Program-made: the position numbers and the translations under genes
Source: Nectonema munidae
Taxonomy: Eukaryota; Nematomorpha; Nectonematoida; Nectonematidae
Direction: 5' to 3'
Assembly: GCA_030549495.1 (NCBI GenBank)
Contig: JAUIRK010000065.1
Location: 444,001-508,000, forward strand
DNA: 64,000 nucleotides
In this document: piece by piece, positions 49,403 through 62,554 of the stretch
Layout of the letters: every line of letters starts with the position of its first letter
Numbering within the stretch: the stretch's first letter is position 1
Notes under the pieces: generated by a model
The model's database searches: none
What the model was told of the DNA's origin: nothing
Seen by the model: only the letters and a program-made list of their open reading frames with translations

Positions 49403-52400
49403 TCAAACAACTTGAATCTTAGGTACGATGATGTAATCGGTGGTAGGGAGAATTTCGCACTGGAAATCGTAGTAGATTTGATCCTGGGTGATGTTCTTAA
49501 TGGTGAGCACGCCCTCGTCATCTGCGCTGATGTTCGGAGGAAGTTGCTTGCTCACGTCTTTCCCATTTTGGTCCACGACGCGCCAACTTCTTTCGCAGTA
49601 GACTTTGGAGTCGCACGTGCATGTGAACACCACATCTTCGCCAGGTCCCTTGATTTTGACCGTTCTGGGCTGAATGTCATATTCAGCTCTTATGTTGTCT
49701 TAAATACAAAGAGTTATGAAATTCACAGCTTGTAAGTTTTCTTTGATGTCAAATTTATTTATTTATTTCTTTTAAAGGCATCTTAGTGGTGTGACTGTCA
49801 GCAACCCAAAAGCAAGTTCGCTGGCATCAACATGGCCAAAAAGTATGATTCTTACTGATTCTCCATCAAAATGCACACTTTTATCCTCTCTCGTGTGTAT
49901 ATCTTTCTATAAACGACCAATATATTTATTATTTGCAAATTTTACACGAAATATATTTTTTTATATCAAATCGGGCATACTGATTTCATTTTTGGACTTT
50001 TTTTGTAATTTAGAAATTGAAAATACCTATAAGTGTGTAACAACTTGCGGTTTACTTCTAAAATCTGTCTCTGAAAACATTCACCAAATTTTACATGAAA
50101 TACACACATTTTTATAAAAAAAATCAACAATGCCAATTCCAATTATAGATTGTTTTTGGTTTTAGAATTTGAAAATACTTGTAAGCGTGAATCAAATTTG
50201 CAAATCAGGTGTTTTACTCATATGTACCCATTTTCAAGTAGGCTAAATCCAACAATGATGTTTATTTTTTATAAAAATTAATCATACCTGTCAAAAATGA
50301 TTGACATATGACACTTCAACTGAAATAAAGGACTTCATGATTAAAATGCGCATAATTTTATTTGAAGGAGAAAGACAGTTCGTTTATACCATTCACTCTA
50401 CAATATCTCGAAATCATTTATTCTAATTATTTTCTCTCTAATCATTTGGTTGTTGTATCGTTTCCCTAAAATGAAAAATATTTTTACCTCAACATGAGTT
50501 TTCTGCATAAAATTTGCTATTTTATTTAATAATTGCTGGCAGTTTTTAAAAAAAAAAGTGAAGGATCTCCTTTATTAAAAACTGTCAAGGATAATAAAAA
50601 TAGTTTAAAAAAAGAGAAAAACTTTATTCGAAAATTTGTCTTTTTGATAATCAAGATTCAAAAAAACATTTCCATTCAAAAACATTTAAAAGAAATTTAC
50701 ATTTCTTGGGTTTTCTCATTATTAAAAGCAAAAATAGTATCTGCATTTACTCTTGCCGTATCTAATAGATAAGAAAAAGCGGCTACTGTCCATTTTTTGT
50801 TTTTCTATTTGTGGAATAATTTCTTATTCTCTAATTGACTATGTCCGTTCCACCATTGGAAAAATCGCACTGTTTAAAAATCGCAAGTTTACTTTTTTCA
50901 TCGTCTACTGTAATTCCTAAAATGGGGAGGGGGGGGGGGTCTGGAAGTTAAAACTAATACATTTTTCTTTCCTTTTGATTTAGAAAATACTACATAAATA
51001 TGAATTGATAAAAATTCTCCATCTATATCCCAGCAAAACTTATAAGAAAATTCATCTCTATTATCTCAACTTTTTATACTTTGCGGAATACCATTTCTTC
51101 TTGTGTCTATTGTACCGACTATAGTTAATCCTTTTTATAGAGCCAATCAGCTATCTCTATAGAAGTATACAAACGGTCATCGGTTAAATTTTGACATCTC
51201 AAAGATAAATATGTATTGATGATGCCTCTTATAAGTGTATAAGTTCTATATAATTTTTTACCTTGGCAAAACTTGGATGGCATTTTCAGAAGAGGGAGCC
51301 TACTTTATATATACAAATGTAAGAAAGTTTGAGAAACTAAAAATTTGAATATAGTCTTTGGAGAATAACATGAAAACAAATCGTTCAAAAATCAGTACAA
51401 TATATCAGACCGCAAACATACCACGATTTTAAAAAAGTCACAAATTAATCAATAATGTTAAAAAAAACTTTTTATAACTACTTAAATAAACAGTTAATTT
51501 TTTTTCAATTGGGCTGTCATATGTCAATTAATTTTTTGACAAGGTTTGATTGATTTTTTAAAAAAATAAACATGACCATCGTATTCAGCATACATGAAAA
51601 TGGGTATATATCTATAAAAAAACGTGGTACACTAAATCTAAAATTATCATTTTTCAGTTGAGCTGTCATATATCAAACAATTTTTTGACAGATTTAGTTG
51701 ATTTTTAAAAAAAATAAACGTGACCGTCGTGTTCAGCACACTTGAAAATGGGTATAATATGTGTAAAAAAAACTTTGTATACCCATTTAAACTAAAAGTT
51801 TTTTTTTAGTTGAGCTGTCAAATATCAATCAATTTTTGACACGTTCGATTAATTATTGATCAGATTCGCAATCAATCATTTAGTTAGTTCACGCGAAAAT
51901 TTTGTAAAAATTTACAATCATTCGAAAAAAAGCGAGGGGGGGATGAAAATAGGCCGTCACTAATAGGGTTAACATGAAAACCAAACTAAACCAGAAAATG
52001 CATAATTAGCAAGGAGTTCTGTTAAATTTTCGTGCATCAGCAATCCCTCACACAGGATTTTTGAAGATTCGTCTAAATCCTTGACACCCAATATATACAC
52101 AGGCAAACTAGAACACATTTATTAATCACACTGGCACTTGTGTATGAACTAGTGCTCTGCGCGGGGCGGACAACCCGTGCGGGTTTTGCAGGACCTGCAC
52201 CCGTGGGACGGACGTGGGTTGTCCACAGCAACATTTTTGCGGGGCGGGGCGGGCGGGTTTTATTAATATAGTGCGGACAATCTGTGGGTTGTCCACATTC
52301 ACTTTTATGCAAGTTTTATGAGTGCATGCATAATTGCCTTTTTGGAAATAACTTATTTTTTATTGCTATGTGTTACGTATATTGGAGAGATTTGCATTGA

Positions 52401-55400
52401 GTAAATAGCGTGGTGAAGGAAATGATATTGAAATAGAAAGATAGAGCAGGTTTTTGATTAGCGTGACCGGAGGTCTGGAAGACGTTTGGTATCGTGGTAA
52501 ACGAAAAAAACACTGATTTGGATTTTGTCGTTTGTAAAGTATGCTGTCAAGCTTTCGCTTATTGTGGAAGAAAAACAGGTACTTCTGTTCTTAGGAGACA
52601 CAAGTGCAAAATATATCCTAATCAAACTTTACTGACTGATGCTATCAAGCCAGTTGTGACTAATGCTAAAGTTATTTCTAAAGCTAAAAACGAGAACATT
52701 AAACTGGCATGCGTCCGTTTTATAGCTTCTTAGACAATTTGAAACGATCGGTTCTGGTGGATTCATTGACTTAGTTCAAGAGGTAAACTCTAACGCTTTT
52801 TTAAATTTGTAAACTTATTTAATATGAGAAAACAAACTATGCAAATAAAAAAAATGCAAATTTGAAAATTCCAATGGCCAATCTTTCGTGATTCTATTTT
52901 GAAAATTTGAAATATTGCAATTGTTGATGGAACAATTTGTTTATTCAGATAACAAAACGTGTTAAGACAATTTTTTCAGACAAAACTTTATTTGTAAAAA
53001 AATTAATAATGTTTAAAAGTAGTATATAGTATATCTATAATCATTTTTTGCAAACATGTTAAGGATATAAATAACATTTAATTAGCTTTGTATTATTTCG
53101 ATAAAATGCGGGTCGGGTGCGGATGCAAATTGATAAATGTGGGGTGGTTGCGGATGCAAATTGAATAATTGCGGGGCGGGGTGGGTGCGGAAAACTTTTT
53201 ACAACCCGCACAGGGCTCTAGTATGAATCTCTTTATCTCGTATTCAACTTTCAATAATGATATTTGTACACACATGTAGATTAGTGAGAATTTGTGAAGC
53301 AAGAACATTAGTATGAAACGAAAGAAATAGAGAGCTAAGTGCGATGTCAAAAATTGCGAAACGAAGAAAATGCATAAAATTAAAGGCAGGAATTTATTTA
53401 GTTTATCCTGAATTTTTGCAAGATATGTTTAAATTTTTCCATGTTTATACTTTAACAAAATTGAATTAATGGCACTGATTTGTTTTTTTTTCATTTTTAT
53501 TCTTTCGGCCCGCATAAGTTTGGGAAGTATATTTTGTGGCCCTTATTTTGAAAAGTTTGGAGACTTTTGCCTTAGACTGTATTTAAAAAGGATCGTTATA
53601 GCCAATTTTAATTTTAAGACACTTCCATAAGCGTTTCAATAAGTAAAATCTTAACCCATTAAGTCCCAATGCTTCTATTTGAAAACATAAGTAATTTCAT
53701 CTTCGTCTGCTTTTTTCAATGACTTTGAATATAAATCGTCTGCGTTTTTTTGGATATCGTCTGATTTCTATGGTACTCCCGTTAACGACCAGAATAATCA
53801 GACGATATCTAATGTAAAGCAGAAGATTTGTATTAAAGAGCTTTGATAAACGCAGGCGATTTTATTTTTGTAAAGTCGACTATAGTCGACATGGGCGTTA
53901 ACGGGTTATGAGTTAAGCATTTATTTGGTAAAGATTTTGAATTATAATAGGAAATAGATTTAAACATTACTTATTTTGAGAGTTGGCGCAGACCTTGAGA
54001 AAACAAAACTAGATAAAATGCAGAGCGTAGCAGAGCAGACATAAACTGATAAGATGCTTGCCAGAACTGATGCAAATTCATTAAATGAAACTTAGAGCAA
54101 CCGCAAACTTACAAAAAGTGAGTCAGAACGAGTGCGAAGATGCACGCGTAAAGCTCTAGTGTTGTTTGATGCGAAGCGGGTGTAGCATATTTTATTTTGT
54201 TAATTGCGGGGTAGGACGGGCAGCACCGTTTGAATAGTTGCGGGACGGTGGAGGTGCAGATTCACAAAATGCGGGTTGGGGCTGGTGCGGACAAAATTTT
54301 TACACCCGCGCAGGGCTCTAATGTAAACTATTTTTTTCATTGACGTCCACTTCTTTGTTGTAGCAATGCACATTTGAGCTGTATTTGATCAGAGGCAGTA
54401 ATGTAGCCAGTCATTTGAACAAGAGCCCATGCAATTTTGAGCGAACATAACTATATAAGAACTCTATAATTTAAGGCTTAACATGTTTGTCCATATTAAT
54501 TACTGTAACCAGGCCTGTCGATAGGGGGCAGAGAGCTAGGCCCCTGGGATTTATTTTGTCCATCTGAATCTTCTTTGGAATATATAAATGTATACACTTT
54601 CTCATATTCCCAGCACCATTAAAATCAGCTTTGGCCCTCCCCCGACCGTACTTGAAGTGGGCGCCGGGGCTAATTTAAACAACCGAGTCTTTTATTCTAG
54701 AAATTAAATATATGGCATCTTTATCCTTAGATGTTCGTTTTATTTAATGTTTTCGTTTTTTTTATCAAGATTTCTTAGAATTGTTAGCAATGTTTTTAGA
54801 CTTTGCTTATAATTTTTGTTAATAAAACTTAGTACAAATAATGTCATTTTTATGTAATTTTTAGCGTATAACTTAGGGATTTGAATAACAAATTTATATA
54901 AATTTAAAGATTGTAGAATATTTCTTCCAAAAATTTCAAACCTTCAATTTCTATTTAAAATCGCCAAATTTAAATTTAGCACTACATACCTGTCAACTCA
55001 TAGACCCATTTCCTAAATAAATTTTCAAACAATTTCTTTACTAACTGAATATATGTGTAGGTAGAATATGAAGATTATATAAGATGATTCTTTGTTTTTC
55101 TGTGTTACTAATCAAGCTTGGTAAGATTTCGTTGTTAAAAATTTTAAAATGTAATTTTAAGCAACAATGCATTTCAGTACAGAGTAATCAATCCACCTAA
55201 CTAATTCATTTGATATGAACCAAGCTTGTTGACAATTAGTGAGGTGAGAGGCTGAGAAATTCAAATTTTTATTAATTAAGAAAATAAAGAGAAATGGCTC
55301 AGCGCACTGGGTACCAATTACATCTGGAGGTTTTTGCTTAGCCAGACTCGGACTTTACCATGTGCTGTAAAATAAGATATCACTTTGTCAAATGTTTTTC

Positions 55401-58123
55401 TTACAGGTGTTCTATTGCTGAGTTTCGCAAAATAAAAAAGTGTCTATCAAGTTCTTGTCATATATACACATTGTACGTAAACACAAGGCTAAGATGAGTT
55501 TGTAGCATCCATCGTTTCATCAATCTGAGGAAAAAAGGTGAAAATCGAATTCCGAATCAATAAAACCACGTCTGACATGTCATCAGACCAGGGGTGCACA
55601 TCCGGGGGGGGGGTTAGGTTTAGGGACTCCAATTTAGACTAAGTTATTGAATACACTTGACTCTGACTTAAAAGCCAGGGAATTTTTTGCTTATACTGTA
55701 AAACCTGGTTATAACCATCAAGCATTGGACCCATTGAAAATGACCCCCTTTAAAAATGACTTCTATATCAGGATTCTACTCTTTTGAAGGTTTACGTAGA
55801 GTGGTCGGTATATACAGGGCATCGTTGTACCAAGATGACCGGTAAAAAAGGTTTTACCGTATAATCTTTTTGTTACAAAACAGCATTTCTTAGACTAAGA
55901 TTTCATAATATTATTTTTACATGATTTTTGAAAAGTTTAGTTTTCTTTGTTGATAAAAATGCAAAAAATGTAAAAAAAGAAACTCATATATATGCTTTAC
56001 TCACAACATTTAAAAGAAACAGAGAGTATATCTTATTATATTAGATATAGATAATTTAACACTTATGTGTGCTACTTATTCAAATAGCTGGCCAATAAAA
56101 ACTATACGGGATAGTGATAGCGAATCAAAAATTCCTAAACTAAGTGGATAAGACAGGGTCCAATTAAATTGGGTCTCAAAATACATCTCATCCCTTGCAT
56201 TGTGTGTAATGTAGTCTTACACTGGATAAGGAGTTGAGTCTTTACTCTTTCGCCGGTGGCCTTGTCCACACACTCGTACACGCCGATGTCCTGAGCAGAG
56301 AGAGGATCGATGGTCAGGACGTTGGAATCCGCCTCCATGTGCTCAGTGGAGCCTTTGCTGACTTTGGACCAGCGCAGAGTGGAATTATCAGAGACTTTGG
56401 AGAAGCAGTAGAATTTTACAGGTTTTCCGAAGGTTTCATTTGTCTTCAAGACAATTCTGTACGGTGCGATGTAGAGATTTGAAGATTTTTTGGGTGTTGC
56501 TAAGAAAATTAAAAGTTTTCATCAAATTAATCTTTCAAATGAAGAATTTATTACATTACGATAATCTTTTAACATTTTATACCAATGATAGTATTATTTT
56601 TTGCCCACACCGCTGTTTTTGAGATCCCTATTGAATCTCATTTGAATTCAAGCGAAATTTGAGACAAAAGCCAATGAAAAGTCACCCAACAAGAAGATGA
56701 TGTTCTTCGGTATTTGATGAAAAAATACTTGTTTTGTTTCTATAATTTTGTGTGTCTAGAAATAAAGCGACTCCTGAAAATTAATACGTTATATTTCAAG
56801 ATTGCGCTGACAAGTGAGAAAGAGAGACATGTGTTCAACTTTTTATGTTGTATATTTTTGACTTCTGTGCTCCTATCGAAATAATATAATTTTAATCAAG
56901 TGACCTATAATTAAAATCGCATCAACAAGAAAGAGTAAAGCTATTTAAAACTAGTAAAGTGAAGCAGCCTTTCAAAGTTGTAGTCAATTTTTGTCACTTG
57001 TAAAAAAGGAAAAAGTTTCAAAGCGAAAATTTTAAATAATTTGATTTAGAAAAAAATTTAACACATTTTTTTTATACATTTGAAATATATTTATTTTGAA
57101 TTGGTACCAGATAAGAAAAATATTTGGCACGAAAAATTAATAATTTTTAGAAAAATGGCAGGGAAAAATTTCCGCGTCATCTTTTGTTTCATATTTTTCT
57201 TTTAATTTTTCTATAAGTGTAATCAAGTTAAACACTTTTATAAAAAGTGACATCTTAGTGTTATTGCTCAAAAATAATAATAGTAATTCAATATCAGTTA
57301 TCCAGTCGGATTTCCGAATATCCGCTAAAATTTAAAGTAAAGTAGGATTTCGAATAGTAAAAATTTGGCAATTAATCTTTTTTCATTGTGAATTTGAGAT
57401 ATATTTGATCAGAGGCAGCAAAGTAATTTAACTTAAACCACATATTTTATTGACGCTTGCAGATATTTTCAAAAAGCTTATAAAATATAAAATATTTTCA
57501 AAAAGCTTGATTTGGTATAAAACCTCTAAATGTGAAAAATGGGTTCAGAAACTAAGCCAGCATGATCGATTTGGTATAAAAACATATATTTCTTGTAACA
57601 TTTGAATGAATGTTTTTGGAGACAATTTTTAGAAGTAAACCGCACATTTGATTTAGGTATTTTCAAATCCTAAATGTAAAAGATGAGTCCAGAAATGAAA
57701 ACAGCATGACCGATTTATTATAAAAACATATATTTTTTTGTAAAATAGGAAGGAATACTTCATTAGACATATTTCTGATCAATCAAAATTTTGATTGACA
57801 TTTTCTAAAAATTAGCCATGATTATTGAAAAAATTAAATTCTAATTAATTTGATTAAGCGTACTATAATTTGGTTAAGCTAATTTGATCTAAGCGGTACA
57901 TAATCAAACAAAACACAATTTGAAATGTTGAGTGCAGGACATTTCATCACTACTTTACTTCGAACCCAGTCTTATTCCTGGAAAGATGTTTTAATAATTT
58001 TGGGTAGGAATTGAATTCGACACCAAATGTCGAATGCATTTAAGTTTGTGAAAAAAAGTCATTACATGCATCTCCGGTTGAAAGAGCGCAGGACAACAGA
58101 ACGAAAAGAAGAGCGGAACACAT
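49403..58123 (-). CDS. Secreted two-Ig-domain protein, gene copy 2
   Basis: Exons 58123-58066, 56499-56223 and 49688-49403 have the same lengths (58, 277, 286 nt) and phases as copy 1, giving 206 residues: signal peptide MCSALLFVLLSCALSTGDA, Ig domain 1 (Cys51, Trp63, Cys96) and Ig domain 2 (Cys135, Trp147, Cys189). Compared with copy 1 I see four amino-acid differences (Trp10Leu, Lys-to-Glu in HMEADS, Lys112Gln at the splice, Val-to-Asp in AEYDIQ) and two silent ones. All splice sites, the stop and the Cys/Trp core are kept. Both copies could be expressed; if this is a haplotype artefact they are alleles. Confidence 0.78.
49925..50210 (+). repeat. ~150-bp array, family A, intron 2, copy 2
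   Basis: Counterpart of 27900-28375 with about one to two units; a unit-size block is missing relative to copy 1. Confidence 0.65.
50211..51845 (-). mobile_element. piggyBac relic between inverted family-B repeats, copy 2
   Basis: Counterpart of 28376-30015. The transposase relic lies at about 50500-51310 on the minus strand, with the same DRLYTS, NRDEFSYKF and LLDTARVNA words. Confidence 0.5.
52150..53220 (+). mobile_element. Internally deleted hAT element with BED finger, copy 2
   Basis: Flanked by GTATGAAC (52142-52149) and GTATGAAT (53221-53228). The BED-finger frame is at 52494-52733 (FVVCKVCCQAFAYCGRKTG). A 27-bp block in the right subterminal region is missing relative to copy 1. Confidence 0.8.
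53655..53912 (+). mobile_element. piggyBac-type miniature element, copy 2
   Basis: Counterpart of 31850-32107; TTAA on both sides (53651-53654 and 53913-53916). Confidence 0.7.
54155..54317 (+). mobile_element. Solo hAT end, copy 2
   Basis: Counterpart of 32355-32514, ending CACCCGCGCAGGGCTCTA. Confidence 0.52.
55696..55859 (+). mobile_element. Tigger-like miniature element, copy 2
   Basis: Counterpart of 33899-34062, with TA sites on both sides and the same CTGTAAAACC/GGTTTTACCG ends. Confidence 0.7.
57400..57845 (-). repeat. ~150-bp array, family A, inverted, copy 2
   Basis: Counterpart of 35600-36050 with the same minus-strand leader and palindrome. Confidence 0.75.
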
Positions 58124-58779
58124 GAGAAGGATCAGTCGAGGGAATGGGAAAAGCACAAGTGAAGTAGTGAAAATGCAATTCACGCCAGAGTTGACGCGAA
58201 CTTCGCAAATTCGTCTCGTGAATCATCGTAAAATCTGTTCCTTTCATCATGACTCCCACGTATCCAAATCGTGAAGAAGAAGTGAATTTATGGAATAAAC
58301 GAAGGGGTAAGAAGTGGTTTTAATTATTCGCAGAATTCAAGCAAAACATTGCTTCTTTTTACTGCAGCTGCTGATGATCTTTCCAGGAATAAGAATGATT
58401 GAGAGATCGTAGAAAATGATGATGTATGAGGGGTTAGCAGCCCATGTCTGACGAAGGCCCTCGTGTCTACTCTCTAGCATATGACATTTATTTACATTCT
58501 TTGATCTCTCTCTTCTAGACCACGCATCAATCAAACCACAGACAATATTCTTTTCTCCAACAAGTTTCCTGTTTTTCACAATCACTTTTCACTTTTTCAT
58601 GCTTTTGCAAATCATCACATTCTGTCCACAAAATCGACAAGATATTTTATTATTTGAATTTTAATTAATTAGCGCTCATTTTATTTTTAGCTGTCATGAT
58701 CTACAGCCTGCTTCAGAGGCGTAACCAAGAATTTATAACTCCCTATCATTGACTGGGCGTTAAAACGTATATCGTACAA

Positions 58780-59625
58780 AGTTGGCTGGATTGTGCCTTC
58801 CTACTCTGTGACTTTTCCTAAAATCGCTAGCTTGATCTTTTAAAGCGATTTTCACCGTAGTTGAATGACCCCCTAATGTCAATCAAAATCAGATGTACAT
58901 TTTTTTCAACATATTATAATGTCTATAACATAATTTAGTGTTTACATTATATACACTCTTGAAAATTTATGATCATATATTATTGGAACACATAACACCG
59001 ATACATATTTTTTCAATAAACATGGCAACTTTGTAACAAATGTCATTGAAATTTTTGATTGATGGTAAAATTGCTTACGAAAACATTCATTCAAATTTTA
59101 AATAAAAAGAATTTTTTTATACCAAATCAACCACGCTGTTTTCATAATTATCTTGTGAAAATGTCAATCAAATTTGCGGTTTACGTCTGAAAATTGTTTC
59201 AACAATATTATTCAAATTTTAAATAAAATATATATTTTTATACTAAATCAATCATACTGATTTCATTTCCGTACTCAATTTTTGCAATGAGGGTGTCAAA
59301 GTAAAATACAATCATGCTGCTTCATTTCCGTACTCAATTTTCATAATTAGGGTGCGAATAATTATGAAAGTGTCAATCAAATTAATTTTTTTAATTTAAA
59401 TTTCAGCTTATTTTTCAGGGATTTTGCTAGCAGAGATTTTATTTTCGGGGATTGTGGTAGCTGAGATTTTAGTTTTCAGTTATTTCGACTTAAAAGTGAA
59501 AATGTCTATCAAATTTGTTTGTTTCAACTGAAAATTTTCTCCAAAAATATTTATTCACATTTTTAGTTAAATATTTTTTTAACTATATACCATTTTTGTG
59601 CGAAGTTTGGACCATTACTGAGAAA
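58780..59625. repeat. Family-B block and family-A array upstream of Ig gene, copy 2
   Basis: Counterparts of 36985-37150 (about 58780-58945) and 37200-37830 (about 59000-59625). Confidence 0.6.
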
Positions 59626-59785
59626 AGATGTGTCAAAGTTCTAATAGAATTAATGATATATGCCTGAAAAAATATCACATAAACATTTTAAATTCATTTT
59701 ATAACATTCGAAAACTTAACATTCTGCAAGAAATGTCATTCTAAATATTATTATTTCTAAAAAATGGGGAAAAGTAAAATTCGCT

Positions 59786-60088
59786 TAAAAATTAACCCCT
59801 TCTAATTAAATAATATAATGAGTCTATTGAATAATGGGGATGCTTTTTTAGTTGAATCGAAATTTTTTGATCTTGAGCATGTCATTATGTTGAAATATGT
59901 TGTTTAATTTTGGATAAAATTTTTTTATTTTCTTCTTTTTTTTTACTAAAATCCGTATTTTTCAAGTATATTTCAAAAAGGATGTTTTGATCTTAAGTAT
60001 TAATAATGATAAAAATATGTAGTTTTTTTAATTTATGTGTAAAAAATTCAACATTTTAATGTATTTTAGCTAAATCCACATTTTTAAG
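59786..60088. other. AT-rich unique DNA right of the duplication
   Basis: Nothing recognised. It separates the end of copy 2 from the Jockey LINE. Confidence 0.4.
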
Positions 60089-60329
60089 TTGAATCCACTT
60101 GACCATATCCTAATATTTGTTGCCTGCCATTCAACACCCACATACTCCGTTTTTCCCTTTTTCGCTTTGCGCTTCCGTTATCACACACTTTTTTGTTGCT
60201 CTCTCTCTCTCTTTACTGCTTACTGCTTACTGCTTACTCTCTCCTCATATTTCCTCATCCTTTCTCACTGTACTCACGCACACTCGCCTTCTCACTCACT
60301 CATTACATACTCTTCCTGTTTTCTCCTCA

Positions 60330-61300
60330 GTGAATGCAGAAGAAGAAAAGAGATGCTCGAGTCAACCCCGACTGGGGCCAAGTAAATTAGTTTCACATGA
60401 GGATTTATTAGAGGTAGTTCGTAAAAACCTCACAAACTATGACGTAGATAGCGATTCCAGCACCAACTCCACGCCCACCAACAAGAGAGCTCACACCTCC
60501 GACAACTCCGATGGTGAATTCATAAAGGTCACGGGGCGCAGTAAGAGACCCTCACACCCCAAGGTGGCAAATATGACAAAGCCAAAATATCTCACAATAT
60601 TTCTAAGGAACATGCCTAACTTGGGTAGCAAGTTAAGTACTTACAAGGCGATTTTGGCCCAGAAGCCTAAACTTAAGATAGTCAACATGTTCAAGTTGGC
60701 TAAGTTGAATTTAATTAAGGTCTTGGTGGAAGATAACGATTCCAAGGAAGCGTTACTTCAACCATTTCCCCATTGGCCTTTTGTCAAGGGTTTTGTGCCT
60801 AGAACTAAAGCCTGTGCTATTGTCCTCAAGGGCTTAACCATGCAAGATGCACCAGACGTATCGGCGGCAGTTAAAGATCTACGATTTTCTAACACTGTGG
60901 AACCACTCTCTAAAAATATGACAAGGGGATCTTGTTTAAAAGTCAACCTTGAGAATCAGACAACTGTAGACCAGTTGACCAAAAATGGCCTGATTATCCT
61001 AGGTCTGAAATTCGCCTGCCATGAATTCCTACCCAAGCCTAAAGCATTGCAGTGTTACAAATGCCAGAAGTTAGGACACGTGTCGGCTGCTTGCCCAAAC
61101 AAAGAATGTTGTCTTATTTGTGGAGGTGAGCACGACCGTCGCACGTGTAAGCAGCCAAACCAACGGTCATAAAATGCTATCTTTGTGGGGGTGAGGTACA
61201 CTCAGCTGCCTACAACAACTGCCCAACAAAGCTAGCCTCTCTTCAACAAAAAGAATCTACAAAAAGAACTCAAGTAGCTACAAAAAAGAGGTAAAGGTAA
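60330..61300 (+). pseudogene. Jockey LINE ORF1 (gag-like, zinc knuckles)
   Basis: The long frame begins at an ATG at 60117, inside CT-rich sequence that looks like 5' UTR, so the true start is probably later. The middle has FVKGFVPRTKACAIVLKGL, the RNA-binding-like region of Jockey ORF1. The C-terminus has knuckles CYKCQKLGHVSAAC and CCLICGGEHDRRTC. The frame stops after QPNQRS at 61170; one base shifted, a third knuckle CYLCGGEVHSAAYNNC follows, so a single frame break near 61165 truncates the protein. Confidence 0.78.
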
Positions 61301-61583
61301 CAACAAAGGTAAAGCCGGCTCAGGTATACAAGCCAACACCGTACATTCCATCTAACCCAGTATTAGCTAGTACCTCTTACTCCCAAGTTGTAACTAGTCC
61401 CGCATTACCCAAGGCAGATATAGTAAATGAGCACTCCTTCTCTGAGGATGCCATTTTAAAAATAGCGCTCTCTATTTTCAAATCACCACTGTTCAAAGAA
61501 CAGTTGGAGAAAATGGTGAGCGCAGTGGCTGCGGACCTCCTACTAGAGTGTCAGTAAATAGGATAGTGTAGTGCCAATCTGTA

Positions 61584-62554
61584 ATGCTCAAATTTTTACA
61601 CTTCAACATCAACGGCTTGGCTAAGAAACGTAGTGCTCTAATTGAGCTCCTTACCGAAAATAATATAGATGTCTTCTCTCTGAACGAAGTCAAATCTCAA
61701 GCCAAGTATTCATCCGCATCCTCGGATATAGGACATTTGTGCATCCTGGTACAAGCCACTCGCGAGGTCTAGCGATGTGTGTGCGAGAGGGGTTAAAGGT
61801 TTCCAGTTTCACGATAAGTGACTCTGGAGGCTCGATGGCTCTGAAGCTTGATCTTGGTAGAGCTGGACATTTAGTTGTGTTGGTTTGTTACAACCCGCCT
61901 TGTAACCCTCTGTTGGACTACGAATTTATTGAAAGATATCTTCGCTCCTCCGATAAGGTGCTACTACTAGGTGACCTAAACGCTCACCACACTAGGCTGT
62001 TCAGTGAAACCAATAGCGCGGCTGGCACCGACTTACTCAAGTTGGTAGAGGATTCGTACGTATTTATCGCTAACGATCCAACACCGACTCGTGATAAGAA
62101 TGTGTTAGACCCTGCAATCATGTCTTTTAATCTAAGACCACTTCTAGCCTCAATAGTGGTTATTCAGGATTGCTGTGTATCTGATCACAAGCCCTTGTTG
62201 GTCACAGTTTCTTTAGGTCCACAATTCACGGCTGACAAGGGAAATTTAGTGAAGAGATGGGTCTTCAGCCAAGCCAACTGGGATAGGTTTAGGTCGCTAC
62301 TAAATGATTCAGCCCCGCGGGTCATGATGTGCATAGGAGTAAAACCTCCTGAGGAACTCGCGGAGTGTGTCAACGATGCTATTCTCTCCGCGGCACGAGA
62401 GGCAGTTCCCTTGAAGGAGGTTAGAAAATACGAAAATCCAATTCCGAAGAATGTCCTATTACTCATCAAAGAAAAACGAGCTCTCTATAGAAAATACATT
62501 CACACTAGGGCGCCGAGACAGAGAATCCTATCAATCGATTACAAAAACTCATAA
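61584..62554 (+). pseudogene. Jockey LINE ORF2, endonuclease part
   Basis: Starts MLKFLHFNINGLAKKRSALI, the usual Jockey ORF2 opening, with FSLNEVK as the Glu block. A frame change occurs near 61740. It then continues with LAMCVREGLKV, LVCYNPP, VLLLGDLNAHHT (Asp-x-Asn), NVLDPAIMS and CCVSDHKPLLVTVSL (Asp-His end block). The frame closes at 62554, where several stops separate it from the RT part. Confidence 0.8.

Larger units (their letters stand above)
40096..59785 (+). repeat. Segmental duplication, copy 2 (19.7 kb)
   Basis: Colinear with 17879-37981. It starts inside a Tigger relic directly against the LINE RT and ends at CGCT (59785), beyond which the sequence (AAAAATTAACCCC) differs from the copy-1 flank. 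Differences from copy 1 are scattered substitutions plus small indels and loss of whole ~150-bp repeat units. Confidence 0.95.
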
